Assembly (NCBI GenBank): GCA_015068055.1
Contig: SVLG01000010.1
Span: forward strand, 1-38,725
DNA from: Oscillospiraceae bacterium
GTDB lineage: Bacteria > Bacillota_A > Clostridia > Oscillospirales > Oscillospiraceae
Reading direction: 5' to 3'
Length of the DNA stretch: 38,725 bases
The notes beneath the pieces were generated by a model. That model was not told where the DNA came from, did not search any database, and saw only the letters and a list, made by a program, of their open reading frames with translations. The position numbers and the translations under genes are program-made. Shown here piece after piece: positions 18,782 to 26,183 of the stretch. The first letter of the stretch is position 1, and each line of letters begins with the position of its first letter.

Positions 18782-19942
18782 ATGATTAAGGCTTTGGCTG
18801 AAAAATACAGTGACTATATGATCGAGCGTCGCCGCTGGTATCACGCCAACCCCGAACTCTCCGGCGAGGAAGTCAACACCCGTGCCCGGATCCGCGCCGA
18901 TCTGGAGGCTATGGGCATCACCGATATCCGGGAGATGGATAACTGCTACGGCCTCGTCGCCACCATCCACGGCGGCAGGAGCGGCAAAACCGTGGCGCTG
19001 CGTACCGACATTGACGCACTCAAAATCAAAGAAGAGACCGGCCTTCCCTTTGCCGCTCAGAACGGTGCCATGCACGCCTGCGGCCACGACAACCATATTG
19101 CCATGCTGCTGGGCGCGGCGAAGATCCTCAACGAGATCAAGGACCAGCTCTGCGGCGATGTGCGGCTCATTGTGCAGCCGGCCGAAGAAGTGGCGCAGGG
19201 TGCGCTGAAGATGGTGGAAGCCGGCGCCATGGACGGCGTGGACGCCGTTTACGGCAACCATGTCTGGGGTGCTTTTCCTGCCGGCCTCATCGACGCCACT
19301 CCCGGCAACCGCATGGCCTGCTGCCACGGCTTTACCATTGAAATCGAAGGCGTGGCCGCCCACGGCAGCGCCCCCCATCTGGGCCTGGATGCCATCACCG
19401 TCTCCGCCGCCGTTATCAACGCATTGCAGCAGTGTGTCTCCCGCATGAACGATCCCCTGAACCCGCTGGTGCTGACCATCGGCACCATTCAGGGAGGCTC
19501 CCGCTTCAACGTCATCCCCAACCATGTGACCATGGAGGGTACCGTTCGCACCTTCTCCCTCGGCACCGAGGTGGAGGACCGCATGCGCAAGGTCATCGGA
19601 GATACCGTGGCTGCCTTCGGAAGCAGCGCCACCTTGAAGTATGATTACATGACCGCTCCCGTCATCAACTCCGACGAGCAGCTCAACCGCCTCGCCCGCG
19701 AGGCCATCGTGAAAATCGCCGGGGAAGAAGCCGTGGGCCACTGCCCCACCATGATGGGCAGCGAGGACTATTCCTGGCTGGGTGAAAAGACCGGCGTGCC
19801 CTACTTCTACGGCTTCATCGGCACCGGCAGCAAGGAATTCTGCTACACCAACCACCACGAAAAGTACGATATGGACGAGAACATCCTCCATGTCGGTGCC
19901 GGTGTCATGGCCCAGTTTGCCATGGACTATCTGGCCGAATAA
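18782..19942 (+). CDS. M20-family amidohydrolase/peptidase (first copy)
   Basis: This cytosolic di-metal hydrolase of 386 residues cleaves amide bonds in N-acylated amino acids or similar compounds. Visible motifs are RRWYHANPELSGEE near the N-terminus, ALRTDIDAL, the metal site MHACGHDNH (about 97-105), QPAEE (132-136), GVAAHGSAPHLG in the lid domain, GSRFNVIPN, GSEDYSW, and a C-terminal TNHHEKYDMDE. The metal Cys/His/Glu/His set is intact. Length is normal for the M20D group (hippurate hydrolase and N-acetyl-diaminopimelate deacetylase types). AAAGG lies about nine bases before the ATG. A close paralogue follows after 18 bases. Exact substrate is unknown; the GltS-like neighbour suggests a negatively charged amide. 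Confidence 0.88.
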   Translation: MIKALAEKYSDYMIERRRWYHANPELSGEEVNTRARIRADLEAMGITDIREMDNCYGLVATIHGGRSGKTVALRTDIDALKIKEETGLPFAAQNGAMHACGHDNHIAMLLGAAKILNEIKDQLCGDVRLIVQPAEEVAQGALKMVEAGAMDGVDAVYGNHVWGAFPAGLIDATPGNRMACCHGFTIEIEGVAAHGSAPHLGLDAITVSAAVINALQQCVSRMNDPLNPLVLTIGTIQGGSRFNVIPNHVTMEGTVRTFSLGTEVEDRMRKVIGDTVAAFGSSATLKYDYMTAPVINSDEQLNRLAREAIVKIAGEEAVGHCPTMMGSEDYSWLGEKTGVPYFYGFIGTGSKEFCYTNHHEKYDMDENILHVGAGVMAQFAMDYLAE

Positions 19943-19960
19943 TTGAAAGGAAACAAAGAT

Positions 19961-21124
19961 ATGGATATCAAAGCTCTTGCCAAGGAGGCGGAGGCCTATA
20001 TCATTGAGCGCCGCCGCTGGTACCATGCCCATCCTGAACTGACCTGGGAAGAGGTCAATACCCGCGCCCAGATCCATGCCGATCTGGTGGCTCTCGGCGT
20101 TGACGAGATCCATGATATGGAAAGCTGCTACGGTCTTGTGGCCACCATCAAAGGCGGCAAGCCCGGCAAGACGGTGGCTCTCCGTGCCGACATCGATGCC
20201 CTCCCCGTCCATGAGGAGAGCGGCGCAGAATTCTGCTCTGTGGTGGACGGCAAGATGCATGCCTGCGGCCATGACTGCCACATTGCCATGCTGCTGGGTG
20301 CCGTGAAAATCCTCATGAGCGTGAAGGACGAGCTCTGCGGCGATGTGCGTATCATCGCCCAGCCTGCCGAAGAAGTCTGCGGCGGCGCCAAGAAGATGAT
20401 CGAGGAAGGCTGCCTGAAGGGCGTGGATGCCATCTACGGCGCTCACATCTGGGGCAACTTCGATGCCCCCTATATCGACGTTACCGCCGGCCCCCGCATG
20501 GCCTACGCCGGCATCTTTGACATCGACATCGAGGGTGTGGCCGCCCACGGCAGCGCGCCCCATCTGGGCATCGATGCCATCACTGCCGCTGCCGCCGTCA
20601 TCCAGAATGTGCAGCAGTATGTCTCCCGCATGAACGATCCGCTCAATCCTCTGGTCTGCACCATCGGCACCATCGAGGGCGGCAGCCGCTTCAACGTCAT
20701 TCCCAACCATGTCCACATGACCGGCACCCTCCGTGCCTATACCGGCGAGCGCCACAAGGAGGTTCTCACCCGCATCATTGAGAATACCTGCGCCGCTCTG
20801 GGCTGCAAGGGCACGCTGAAGTACGACGATATCGTGGGCGCCCTCTGCAACGACAGCGAGGAACTCAACGCCATTGCCCGGAATGCCGTCACCAAGCTCT
20901 ACGGGGCCGAGAGTCTAGGCTATCTGGAAAAAATGCTGGGCAGCGAGGACTTCGCCTACTACGGCCAGCATGTTCCTTCCGTCTTTGCCTTCATCGGCAG
21001 CCGGAACCCCGACAAGGGTCTCATCTATACCAATCATCACGAGAAGTATATGCCGGATGAGGATACGCTCCAGCGGGGCAGTGCCGTCATGGCCCAGTTC
21101 GCTGTGGACTTCCTGAACCGATAA
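19961..21124 (+). CDS. M20-family amidohydrolase/peptidase (second copy)
   Basis: This 387-residue tandem paralogue of the previous gene is alignable end to end: RRWYHAHPELTWEE, ALRADIDALPVHEES, MHACGHDCH, QPAEEVCGG, GVAAHGSAPHLGIDAIT, YVSRMNDPLNPLV, GSRFNVIPNH, GSEDFAYYG and TNHHEKYMPDED. All metal ligands are kept. The ATG at 19961 is chosen because GAAAGGAAA sits just upstream; an in-frame TTG at 19943 would only add MKGNKD and overlaps that ribosome site. The two enzymes may form a heterodimer as AbgA/AbgB do, or differ in substrate; this is inference. Many changes near the active-site rim (TIKGG against TIHGG, HDCH against HDNH) show that the copies have diverged. A strong terminator follows. 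Confidence 0.88.
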   Translation: MDIKALAKEAEAYIIERRRWYHAHPELTWEEVNTRAQIHADLVALGVDEIHDMESCYGLVATIKGGKPGKTVALRADIDALPVHEESGAEFCSVVDGKMHACGHDCHIAMLLGAVKILMSVKDELCGDVRIIAQPAEEVCGGAKKMIEEGCLKGVDAIYGAHIWGNFDAPYIDVTAGPRMAYAGIFDIDIEGVAAHGSAPHLGIDAITAAAAVIQNVQQYVSRMNDPLNPLVCTIGTIEGGSRFNVIPNHVHMTGTLRAYTGERHKEVLTRIIENTCAALGCKGTLKYDDIVGALCNDSEELNAIARNAVTKLYGAESLGYLEKMLGSEDFAYYGQHVPSVFAFIGSRNPDKGLIYTNHHEKYMPDEDTLQRGSAVMAQFAVDFLNR

Positions 21125-21132
21125 GAAGAAAC

Positions 21133-21163
21133 AAAAGGGCCATCCGGGAGGATGGCCCTTTTT
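21133..21163 (+). terminator. Intrinsic terminator of the amidohydrolase operon
   Basis: The stem AAAAGGGCCATCC (21133-21145) pairs with 21150-21162 around a GGGA loop, and the T run extends the right arm to 21163. It starts nine bases after the stop codon. Confidence 0.92.
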
Positions 21164-21170
21164 GCATCCA

Positions 21171-21200
21171 TAAAAGTACGGCCCGCCGGGAGACGGGCCG
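21171..21200 (-). terminator. Hairpin with T run on the minus strand, probable terminator of the PH-protein pair
   Basis: CGGCCCG (21179-21185) pairs with CGGGCCG (21194-21200). Read on the minus strand it is followed by TACTTTTA, about 70 bases after the stop of the gene at 21272. The T tract is short, so efficiency is uncertain. Confidence 0.5.
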
Positions 21201-21271
21201 CGTGTGGGAGAGAGAAAGCAACACCCTATAAGACACAACACATCAAACTCCCGGTGCGTCGTTTCTTTTTG

Positions 21272-21826
21272 TCAGTTAACAGTAAGGTAGGGCTTGAGGA
21301 TCTCACGAACCTTTTCCGGATCGGGAATAGCGTAGAGGACGAGACTGTCGCAAACACCGCTCTGGTTGGCGCGGACGCCGATGGCGGTGTAGCTGCGCCA
21401 CTGGTCGGGGGCGAGATTGACAGCGCTTTCACCGCAAAGGAGGCTGGTGTGGCCGTCCACATCACTGCGCAGATTGGCAACAGGGATGTCGCCGTAAGCG
21501 GCGGAGGTGGTGCGGTCTTTGGTCACCAGCAGGATACGTTTGTTGGTGATGATATAGCGGATATTACGCAGCTTCCGGGCATTCAGGATGGGGCTGCAGC
21601 AGATATAGCCGCCCAACGCCAGAAGAAAAGCGATGGGAATGATCTGCACCGTAAGGGCCTTGAGTATGTACAGAGCCAGAATGGCGCCCACAATGGGGAT
21701 GGTGATCAGCGATTTTTTGACAAAGGCGGGCTTGTTGGTGACATCCAGAGTCTGAAAAGCTTCGGGATTGCCCTCCCAGAGAATGGTTTCCTCGGGCAGC
21801 AGCTTAATGTTATACTTGTTCTCCAT
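21272..21826 (-). CDS. Small PH-domain-like membrane protein (copy A)
   Basis: This 184-residue protein begins ENKYNIKLLPEETILWEGNP, a pattern (E-x-I-L-W-x-G) seen at the start of bacterial PH-like/YdbT-type membrane proteins. Two hydrophobic segments (about 38-80) follow, then RNIRYIITNKRILLVTKD and a beta-rich C-terminal part typical of bPH folds (Y-x-I-T-N-x-R-I). Function is unknown; such proteins are membrane-associated and often of stress or envelope relevance. AGAGAGG precedes the ATG. It is 33 bases downstream of a paralogue with which it shares the last block CDSLxLYAIPDPEKVRxILKPYLTVN (in two pieces), so the pair is a tandem duplication. It is probably transcribed with that gene and perhaps with kdpDE. 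Confidence 0.7.
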   Translation of the reverse strand: MENKYNIKLLPEETILWEGNPEAFQTLDVTNKPAFVKKSLITIPIVGAILALYILKALTVQIIPIAFLLALGGYICCSPILNARKLRNIRYIITNKRILLVTKDRTTSAAYGDIPVANLRSDVDGHTSLLCGESAVNLAPDQWRSYTAIGVRANQSGVCDSLVLYAIPDPEKVREILKPYLTVN

Positions 21827-21859
21827 GACAATTACCTCTCTAAAAATTTTTATACCGGA

Positions 21860-22414
21860 TCAGTTAACGGTAAGGTAGGGCTTGAGAATGTTCCTTACTT
21901 TTTCCGGATCGGGAATGGCATAGAGGATAAGACTGTCACAGAGTTTGCTGTCCGAATCAAAGCGGACGCCTGCAGCGCTGTAGCCGCGCCATTTATGGGG
22001 GGCGAGTTTGATGGCGTACTCACCGCAGACGAGGCTGGTATGGCCGTCGCTGTCCTTGCGGAAGAAGGCCATGGGAATCTCATGATAATGGGCGAAGGTG
22101 AAGTCATTGTTCATGACGATGATGCGCCGGTCGGTGAGAAGGTAGCGGGCCTTCTTCAGCTGCCAAGCGGTCATATGTGTGCTGGCGCAGATGTAAAGGG
22201 CAATGATAACGGTAACACCGACGATCAGAGGCTCGGTGTGACCGAGGCCAAAGATATACAGGCCCAGCAAAACAGTGGTGGTGATCAGAGTGATAAGCAG
22301 TTTCTTCGTAAAGGCCTGCTTGTGGGTGCGGTCCAGCGTTTTAAAAGCCTCGGGATGGCTGTCCCAAAGAATTTTTTCGCCCTGTTCCAGGTTGGAACGC
22401 AGTATTTCGTCCAT
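21860..22414 (-). CDS. Small PH-domain-like membrane protein (copy B)
   Basis: This paralogue of the next gene has the same length (184 residues). It starts MDEILRSNLEQGEKILWDSH, has two membrane segments (about 38-80), then ARYLLTDRRIIVMNND and a C-terminal beta region with DGHTSLVCGEYAIKLAP. The Y-x-L-T-D-R-R-I-I element is the hallmark of bacterial PH-like domains. GAGGAGG lies about nine bases before the ATG. The promoter region upstream (22443-22476) has a TATCAT -10 box with no consensus -35; a paired half-site overlaps the -35 position, as expected for an OmpR-type-activated promoter. kdpE ends 130 bases upstream, making this pair a candidate target of that regulator. No catalytic residues are recognised. 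Confidence 0.7.
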   Translation of the reverse strand: MDEILRSNLEQGEKILWDSHPEAFKTLDRTHKQAFTKKLLITLITTTVLLGLYIFGLGHTEPLIVGVTVIIALYICASTHMTAWQLKKARYLLTDRRIIVMNNDFTFAHYHEIPMAFFRKDSDGHTSLVCGEYAIKLAPHKWRGYSAAGVRFDSDSKLCDSLILYAIPDPEKVRNILKPYLTVN

Positions 22415-22442
22415 GCTTTTTCCTCCTCATGTTTATGGAAAC

Positions 22443-22540
22443 ATGATAGCAAAAAAGACATTAAGACGGCGTGAAGATGGTTTGCGGTTCTGTTAGCCGT
22501 GCGTCAAAAGGGGGCGAGGAAACGTTAAGAAGGCGCAAAG
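22443..22540 (-). promoter_or_regulatory. Two paired half-site operators and an activator-type promoter for the PH-protein genes
   Basis: On the minus strand, 22540-22523 reads CTTTGCGCCTTCTTAACG and 22476-22459 reads CTTCACGCCGTCTTAATG. Each is two CTTNNYG-like half-sites whose starts are 11 bases apart, the usual spacing for OmpR-family dimers. The second lies ten bases before TATCAT (22448-22443), so it covers the -35 position where the sequence is CGCCGT, far from TTGACA. KdpE as the binder is inference from adjacency. Confidence 0.5.
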
Positions 22541-22544
22541 CAGC

Positions 22545-23249
22545 TTAGCTTTCTTCCACCATCCGGTAGCCAACGCCTACCTCGGTAAAAATATACTGGG
22601 GTTCGGCGGGGTTTTTCTCTATTTTCCGGCGGATGTTGGCCATGTTTACCCGCAAAATCTGGTTGCTGCTGTTGCTTTGAGGACCCCAAAGCTGTTTCAT
22701 GATATAGTCATAGGTGAGTACTCGGCCTGCATAGCGGCTCAGAAGTGCCACGATGCGAAATTCGTTTTGGGTCAGACGACGGTTTTCGCCGTTTATCAGC
22801 ACCTGGTGCTTGTCGTAGTCCACGCAGAGTTCTCCGACAATGAATTTGCCGCTCAGACTGCCGTCGGGTACTTTTCCCTTGCGTGTATGCCGGAGCGCCA
22901 CCCGGATGCGGGCCAGCAGCTCCGAGGCGGAAAAGGGCTTGGTAAGATAGTCGTCTGCCCCGGCGTCCAGCGCCTCCACCTTGTCCCGGTCATAGCTGCG
23001 GGCGGACACCACCACGATGGGCATCTCTGTCCAGCTGCGTATGGCCCGGATGATCTCCATGCCGTCAATATCCGGCAGACCCAGATCCAGTATGATGAGA
23101 TCGGGGCAGTGGGAACTGATCATGGAGAAGGCTTCGCTGCCGCTGGAAGCCTGAATGACATCATAGTTGTTTCCGTTTAGAATGGCCCGAATCAGGCTGG
23201 AAATGCTCTTTTCGTCCTCCACAACGAGGATGCGGTCCTTAATAGTCAT
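22545..23249 (-). CDS. kdpE: OmpR-family response regulator, KdpE-like
   Basis: This 234-residue DNA-binding regulator has a receiver domain with VVEDEKS, phospho-acceptor Asp55 in LIILDLGLPD, VVVSARS and Lys104 in YLTKPF. A winged-helix domain (about 130-230) follows, ending RYxFTEVGVGYRMVEE-like as in KdpE (actual text QYIFTEVGVGYRM). The ATG at 23249 is chosen over an in-frame TTG at 23255 because AAGGAG lies seven bases before it. It overlaps the kinase gene by 11 bases, so the two are translationally coupled. No kdpFABC genes are in the window, so targets are unknown; the first candidate operator begins four bases beyond its stop codon. Confidence 0.85.
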   Translation of the reverse strand: MTIKDRILVVEDEKSISSLIRAILNGNNYDVIQASSGSEAFSMISSHCPDLIILDLGLPDIDGMEIIRAIRSWTEMPIVVVSARSYDRDKVEALDAGADDYLTKPFSASELLARIRVALRHTRKGKVPDGSLSGKFIVGELCVDYDKHQVLINGENRRLTQNEFRIVALLSRYAGRVLTYDYIMKQLWGPQSNSSNQILRVNMANIRRKIEKNPAEPQYIFTEVGVGYRMVEES

Positions 23250-24357
23250 AGTCAAGCTCCTTGTCCTCCGTGCCCTTGTTCAGCGGCAGGGTAAATACAA
23301 ATTCGGCGCCTTTGTCGTGGGTATTGGCGGCGCGGATGCTGCCGCCGTGGGCCTCCACAATGGTGCGGCATACACTCAGTCCTATGCCCATGGATCCGCG
23401 GCTTTCGGTCTTTTGGGCAGCGAAAGAAGCGGTTCCATCGAATAGATGGGGCAGCAGCTGGGGCGGAATGCCCTGACCGTTATCACGGATGCGTATCTCT
23501 GCCATGTTGTCTTTTGTTTGTGCGCAGATTGTAATGCGGGTGGTACCTTGTCCATGGACGGCGGCATTTTCCATGAGGTTTAAAAGTACCTGCTCAATGA
23601 GCGTGGCATCCATGGGAATGAGCAGGAACTCGTCGGGAACGGTTGCAGACACGACCATGTCGCTGTGCTTTTTTCGGAAAGAGATGACGGCCGCGCTGAG
23701 CACCTCCTCCAGCAACTCATCTTCCTTGACAATGCCCCGCGGGCCATTGCTGCCGACGCGGGTGACGGAGAGCAGATTTTCCACCATGCGGCAGAGCCAT
23801 TCGGCGTCATCTCTGGCATCTGCCAGCAGATTAAGCTGTTCCTGTTCCGGGAGCGTTTCCCTTCCCTCCAGTACTGTGGTAATGGAGCCGCTGATGGCGG
23901 TGAGCGGCGTGCGCAGATCATGGGAAACGGCCCGCAGGAGATTGGCCCGCATCTTTTCCCGTTCGCTCTCCGCGTGGATTTTTTCCTGCTCCTTCAGCCG
24001 GGTGGTAAGGGTGGAGGTGGCCAGACCCACGGTGAGCATGGTGAAGAAGGTCAATGGGTAACCGTAAAAGGAAAAGTCCAGCTTCAGATAGGGAAAGGTA
24101 AAAGCATAGTTAACGCCAATGACGCTGAGGAACGCGGCCAAGAGCCCGTAAAAGTATCCGTTGGTCATCAGCGAGACCACCAGTACCGCCAGCACAAAGA
24201 TCATGGGCACGTGGACATCGGAGGTGGTGCCCATCATCAGAAAGAAGCAGACCAGAGAGGCTGTGCCCAGGGCTCCGAATAAAACCAGCCATCCCCGGAG
24301 GGAACGGGGAAAGATTTCCTTCAACGCTGTCCGGAGGGATCTATGTGTTTTCTGCAT
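23239..24357 (-). CDS. kdpD: Sensor histidine kinase, KdpD-like, lacking the N-terminal KdpD and Usp domains
   Basis: This 372-residue membrane kinase starts with a short cytosolic arm and then four membrane segments (about 22-115) of the DUF4118 type found in KdpD. A HisKA domain follows with His146 in AVSHDLRTPLTAISG, then an HATPase domain with LMENAAVHG (N box), IRDNGQGIPP (G1) and GIGLSVCRTIVEAHGG (G2). Classical KdpD is about 900 residues, with an N-terminal ATP-binding KdpD domain and a universal-stress-like domain; both are missing here and the start has a proper ribosome site (AAGGAGCC). This is therefore a natural short form, not a visible truncation. Signal is unknown: potassium, ionic strength or c-di-AMP (through the missing domains) cannot be assumed. 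Confidence 0.84.
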   Translation of the reverse strand: MQKTHRSLRTALKEIFPRSLRGWLVLFGALGTASLVCFFLMMGTTSDVHVPMIFVLAVLVVSLMTNGYFYGLLAAFLSVIGVNYAFTFPYLKLDFSFYGYPLTFFTMLTVGLATSTLTTRLKEQEKIHAESEREKMRANLLRAVSHDLRTPLTAISGSITTVLEGRETLPEQEQLNLLADARDDAEWLCRMVENLLSVTRVGSNGPRGIVKEDELLEEVLSAAVISFRKKHSDMVVSATVPDEFLLIPMDATLIEQVLLNLMENAAVHGQGTTRITICAQTKDNMAEIRIRDNGQGIPPQLLPHLFDGTASFAAQKTESRGSMGIGLSVCRTIVEAHGGSIRAANTHDKGAEFVFTLPLNKGTEDKELDYDY

Positions 24358-24386
24358 AAGAAAGGCTCCTTGGATGATATTGCTTT

Positions 24387-24395
24387 ATTATACCA
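24387..24395 (-). promoter_or_regulatory. Extended -10 promoter of kdpDE
   Basis: On the minus strand TGGTATAAT (24395-24387) gives an extended -10 element about 30 bases before the kinase ATG. No good -35 lies at 17 bases, consistent with an extended -10 promoter. Confidence 0.6.
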
Positions 24396-24420
24396 TGGCA
24401 GGCTGTTAAAAACATGCTAA

Positions 24421-24452
24421 GAAAACGGCCCAGCCGTGAAGGCAGGGCCGTT
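24421..24452 (-). terminator. Terminator of the YczE-like gene
   Basis: AACGGCCC (24424-24431) and GGGCCGTT (24445-24452) pair around a 13-base loop. On the minus strand a TTTTC run follows, four bases after the stop codon at 24456-24458. Confidence 0.8.
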
Positions 24453-24455
24453 AGG

Positions 24456-25121
24456 TTATTCGAAGTTTTTACGCCAGGGGCAGGCGTCCCTGAAAACGAA
24501 CTTCTTGTCAAAACTCTCGGTATAACGCCCGATGAGCCAGCCGTTGAGCAGGGTGCAGACCACGGTACCGATCTTAACGCCCTCGAATTTGCCAAAGCCG
24601 AAGAAGGCGAAGGAGAGCATGATGGCCAGTACGCAGAAGACCAGATCAAAGTAGGTTTTAAAGTGGCTCAGGGGCACGTGGATTTTCTGAGAAATCTCCC
24701 GGACAAAAAGCTCATAGACCAGCGGGGTCAGATAGCTTTTGAAAAAGAAGGCGAGAGCGGCTGCGCTGGAGAAAAGACCCACGGAGAAAAGTGCGATGCG
24801 GGCCATAAGGGAAAGCGCCGGGAACTCGATGATGAGCATGAAACCATCCAGCACCGCGCCGTAAATCACGGCAGTAAGGAAGGAGAGCAGGTAGGTGAGT
24901 TTGAAGCGGCGCAGCAGAAGCAGCATAAACAGCAGCAGTACCGCCTGCAGGCAGTATTCCGCTGTGCCAAAGGTGATGCCGAGCTTCAGATGCAGCAGAT
25001 AGGCCGGGGCGACCACCATGGAAAGCCCGAGATCGGCTTTGGCCATGCAGGTGGCACCAAAGGCCAGCAGTATAATGCCCAGAATATAACAAAGCTCGGT
25101 GCTGAACATGCGCTTTTCCAT
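24456..25121 (-). CDS. YczE/YitT-like (DUF6198-type) integral membrane protein
   Basis: This 221-residue protein has about five or six membrane segments. It opens with LCYILGIILLAFGATCMAKA followed by DLGLSMVVAPAYLL, the G-x-x-L-x-x-x-G-x-x-x-x-x-x-A-x-L-G pattern that marks the YczE/YitT group. It continues with GTAEYCLQAVLLLFMLLLLR and ends in a charged tail. Members of this group are of unknown or weakly defined function, sometimes called transporters or regulators. A near-perfect sigma-A promoter (25152-25180) and AAGGAG site precede it and a terminator follows, so it is a single-gene transcription unit. The neighbours give no pathway hint; it lies between kdpDE and the motor-like pair but is transcribed away from the latter. 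Confidence 0.7.
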   Translation of the reverse strand: MEKRMFSTELCYILGIILLAFGATCMAKADLGLSMVVAPAYLLHLKLGITFGTAEYCLQAVLLLFMLLLLRRFKLTYLLSFLTAVIYGAVLDGFMLIIEFPALSLMARIALFSVGLFSSAAALAFFFKSYLTPLVYELFVREISQKIHVPLSHFKTYFDLVFCVLAIMLSFAFFGFGKFEGVKIGTVVCTLLNGWLIGRYTESFDKKFVFRDACPWRKNFE

Positions 25122-25151
25122 GTTTTATCTCCTTAAACGATCTGCTCATAC

Positions 25152-25180
25152 ATTATAGAAAAGTTATATTCCCCTGTCAA
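25152..25180 (-). promoter_or_regulatory. Consensus sigma-A promoter of the YczE-like gene
   Basis: On the minus strand TTGACA (25180-25175) and TATAAT (25157-25152) are separated by exactly 17 bases: a full consensus promoter. Confidence 0.92.
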
Positions 25181-25211
25181 CGAGCAAAAACGCGAATTTA
25201 CAGCTTGTTTA

Positions 25212-25240
25212 TTGACTTGCCGTTTTAATTCGGCTAAACT
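25212..25240 (+). promoter_or_regulatory. Promoter of the motor-like pair
   Basis: TTGACT (25212-25217) and TAAACT (25235-25240) are 17 bases apart, about 30 bases before the ATG at 25272, with GGGAGGT between. It diverges from the consensus promoter at 25152-25180. Confidence 0.72.
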
Positions 25241-25271
25241 TGAGCTGATATTATACGGGAGGTACTGCCCT

Positions 25272-26183
25272 ATGGAAGGACTTAAGAACATGCCCGTGGC
25301 GGGCCTTGCGGTGATCGTTGTCATCGCGCTGCTCTTTGTGCTGGCGGTGATCCTGCTCTTTGTGGTCTATGGCCGCTACCGTCGGCTGGCCGATCTGGTC
25401 AGCGGCGACCTGGACCGGGACAGCGGTTTTCTTCGCTATATTGTCAATGAATATGCCGCCGCTTTCAAAATCTACGGCCAGGATGTGAACACCCCCGCCC
25501 TCATCAGTGAGGCGGTGAGTTCCAGACTGGGCGGCATGCTCCTTTGCGAGCGATTTCTCAATAACGCGGTGTCGCTTTTTGTGACGCTGGGCCTTTTCGG
25601 CACTTTTCTGGGCCTGAGCCTTTCCGTATCTTCGCTGACGGAGCTGATCAGCTATTCCAACACCTCCGAGTGGCTCAGCGTCCTCGACAGCGTGGGCGGC
25701 GGACTGATGAGCGCCCTGTCCGGTATGGGCGTGGCCTTCTATACCTCTCTGGTGGGTGTGGCCTGCTCCATCGTTCTGACGCTGCTGCGCTCCATTTTCA
25801 GCCCCGCGGCCGCCCGGGAACAGCTGGAAACGAAGGTGGAACTCTGGCTGGATGAGCGTGTGGCCCCCACGCTGCCCACCCGTGCGCCCAAGGATGACGC
25901 TACTCTTGTGCGCCAGCTGATCGATGAGCTCAACGCCGCCGCTGCCAGCATGGAGATGACTCTCCACAAGGCCACCGACGAGCTGCGCGCGGCCATTGTC
26001 GACACCAAAGTACCGCTGAGCGCCTTCCAGAAGACCGTGGACGGCTTCAACGAGGGAGTTCGGGACTTCTCCGAATTCAACTATAATCTCCGTGGTACCG
26101 TGGAGCGCATGGATGTCAGTGTCCGTGATCTGGTGGGCGGTCTGCGTGAGGTGAGCCGTGAGCTGGAGAGGAGCCGTAAATGA
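25272..26183 (+). CDS. MotA/TolQ/ExbB-type proton-channel protein (ZorA-like)
   Basis: This 303-residue protein has an N-terminal membrane helix (about 10-33), a cytosolic stretch, and a TM2/TM3 pair. TM2 contains SLFVTLGLFGTFLGLSLSVS; TM3 contains GGGLMSALSGMGVAFYTSLV. The L-F-G-T-F-x-G and G-M-G-x-A-F-x-T-S-L elements are the conserved pore signatures of the MotA/TolQ/ExbB superfamily and read closest to ZorA. After TM3 about 120 residues of predicted helix follow (DELNAAAASMEMTLHKATDE and on), a short version of the ZorA cytosolic tail. The ATG at 25272 has a GGGAGGT ribosome site. It overlaps its partner by ATGA. It should form a pentameric, ion-driven stator with the MotB-like partner; cargo and purpose are unknown. 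Confidence 0.85.
   Translation: MEGLKNMPVAGLAVIVVIALLFVLAVILLFVVYGRYRRLADLVSGDLDRDSGFLRYIVNEYAAAFKIYGQDVNTPALISEAVSSRLGGMLLCERFLNNAVSLFVTLGLFGTFLGLSLSVSSLTELISYSNTSEWLSVLDSVGGGLMSALSGMGVAFYTSLVGVACSIVLTLLRSIFSPAAAREQLETKVELWLDERVAPTLPTRAPKDDATLVRQLIDELNAAAASMEMTLHKATDELRAAIVDTKVPLSAFQKTVDGFNEGVRDFSEFNYNLRGTVERMDVSVRDLVGGLREVSRELERSRK

Noticed and set aside
18776..20755. A 659-codon minus-strand open frame opposite the M20 genes, rich in Gly/Ala/His/Val
   Set aside because: Composition is that of an antisense shadow of GC-rich genes; both plus-strand genes have full catalytic motifs.
23239..24357. Truncated pseudogene of full-length kdpD
   Set aside because: The start has its own promoter and ribosome site, and no KdpD N-terminal remnant lies upstream.
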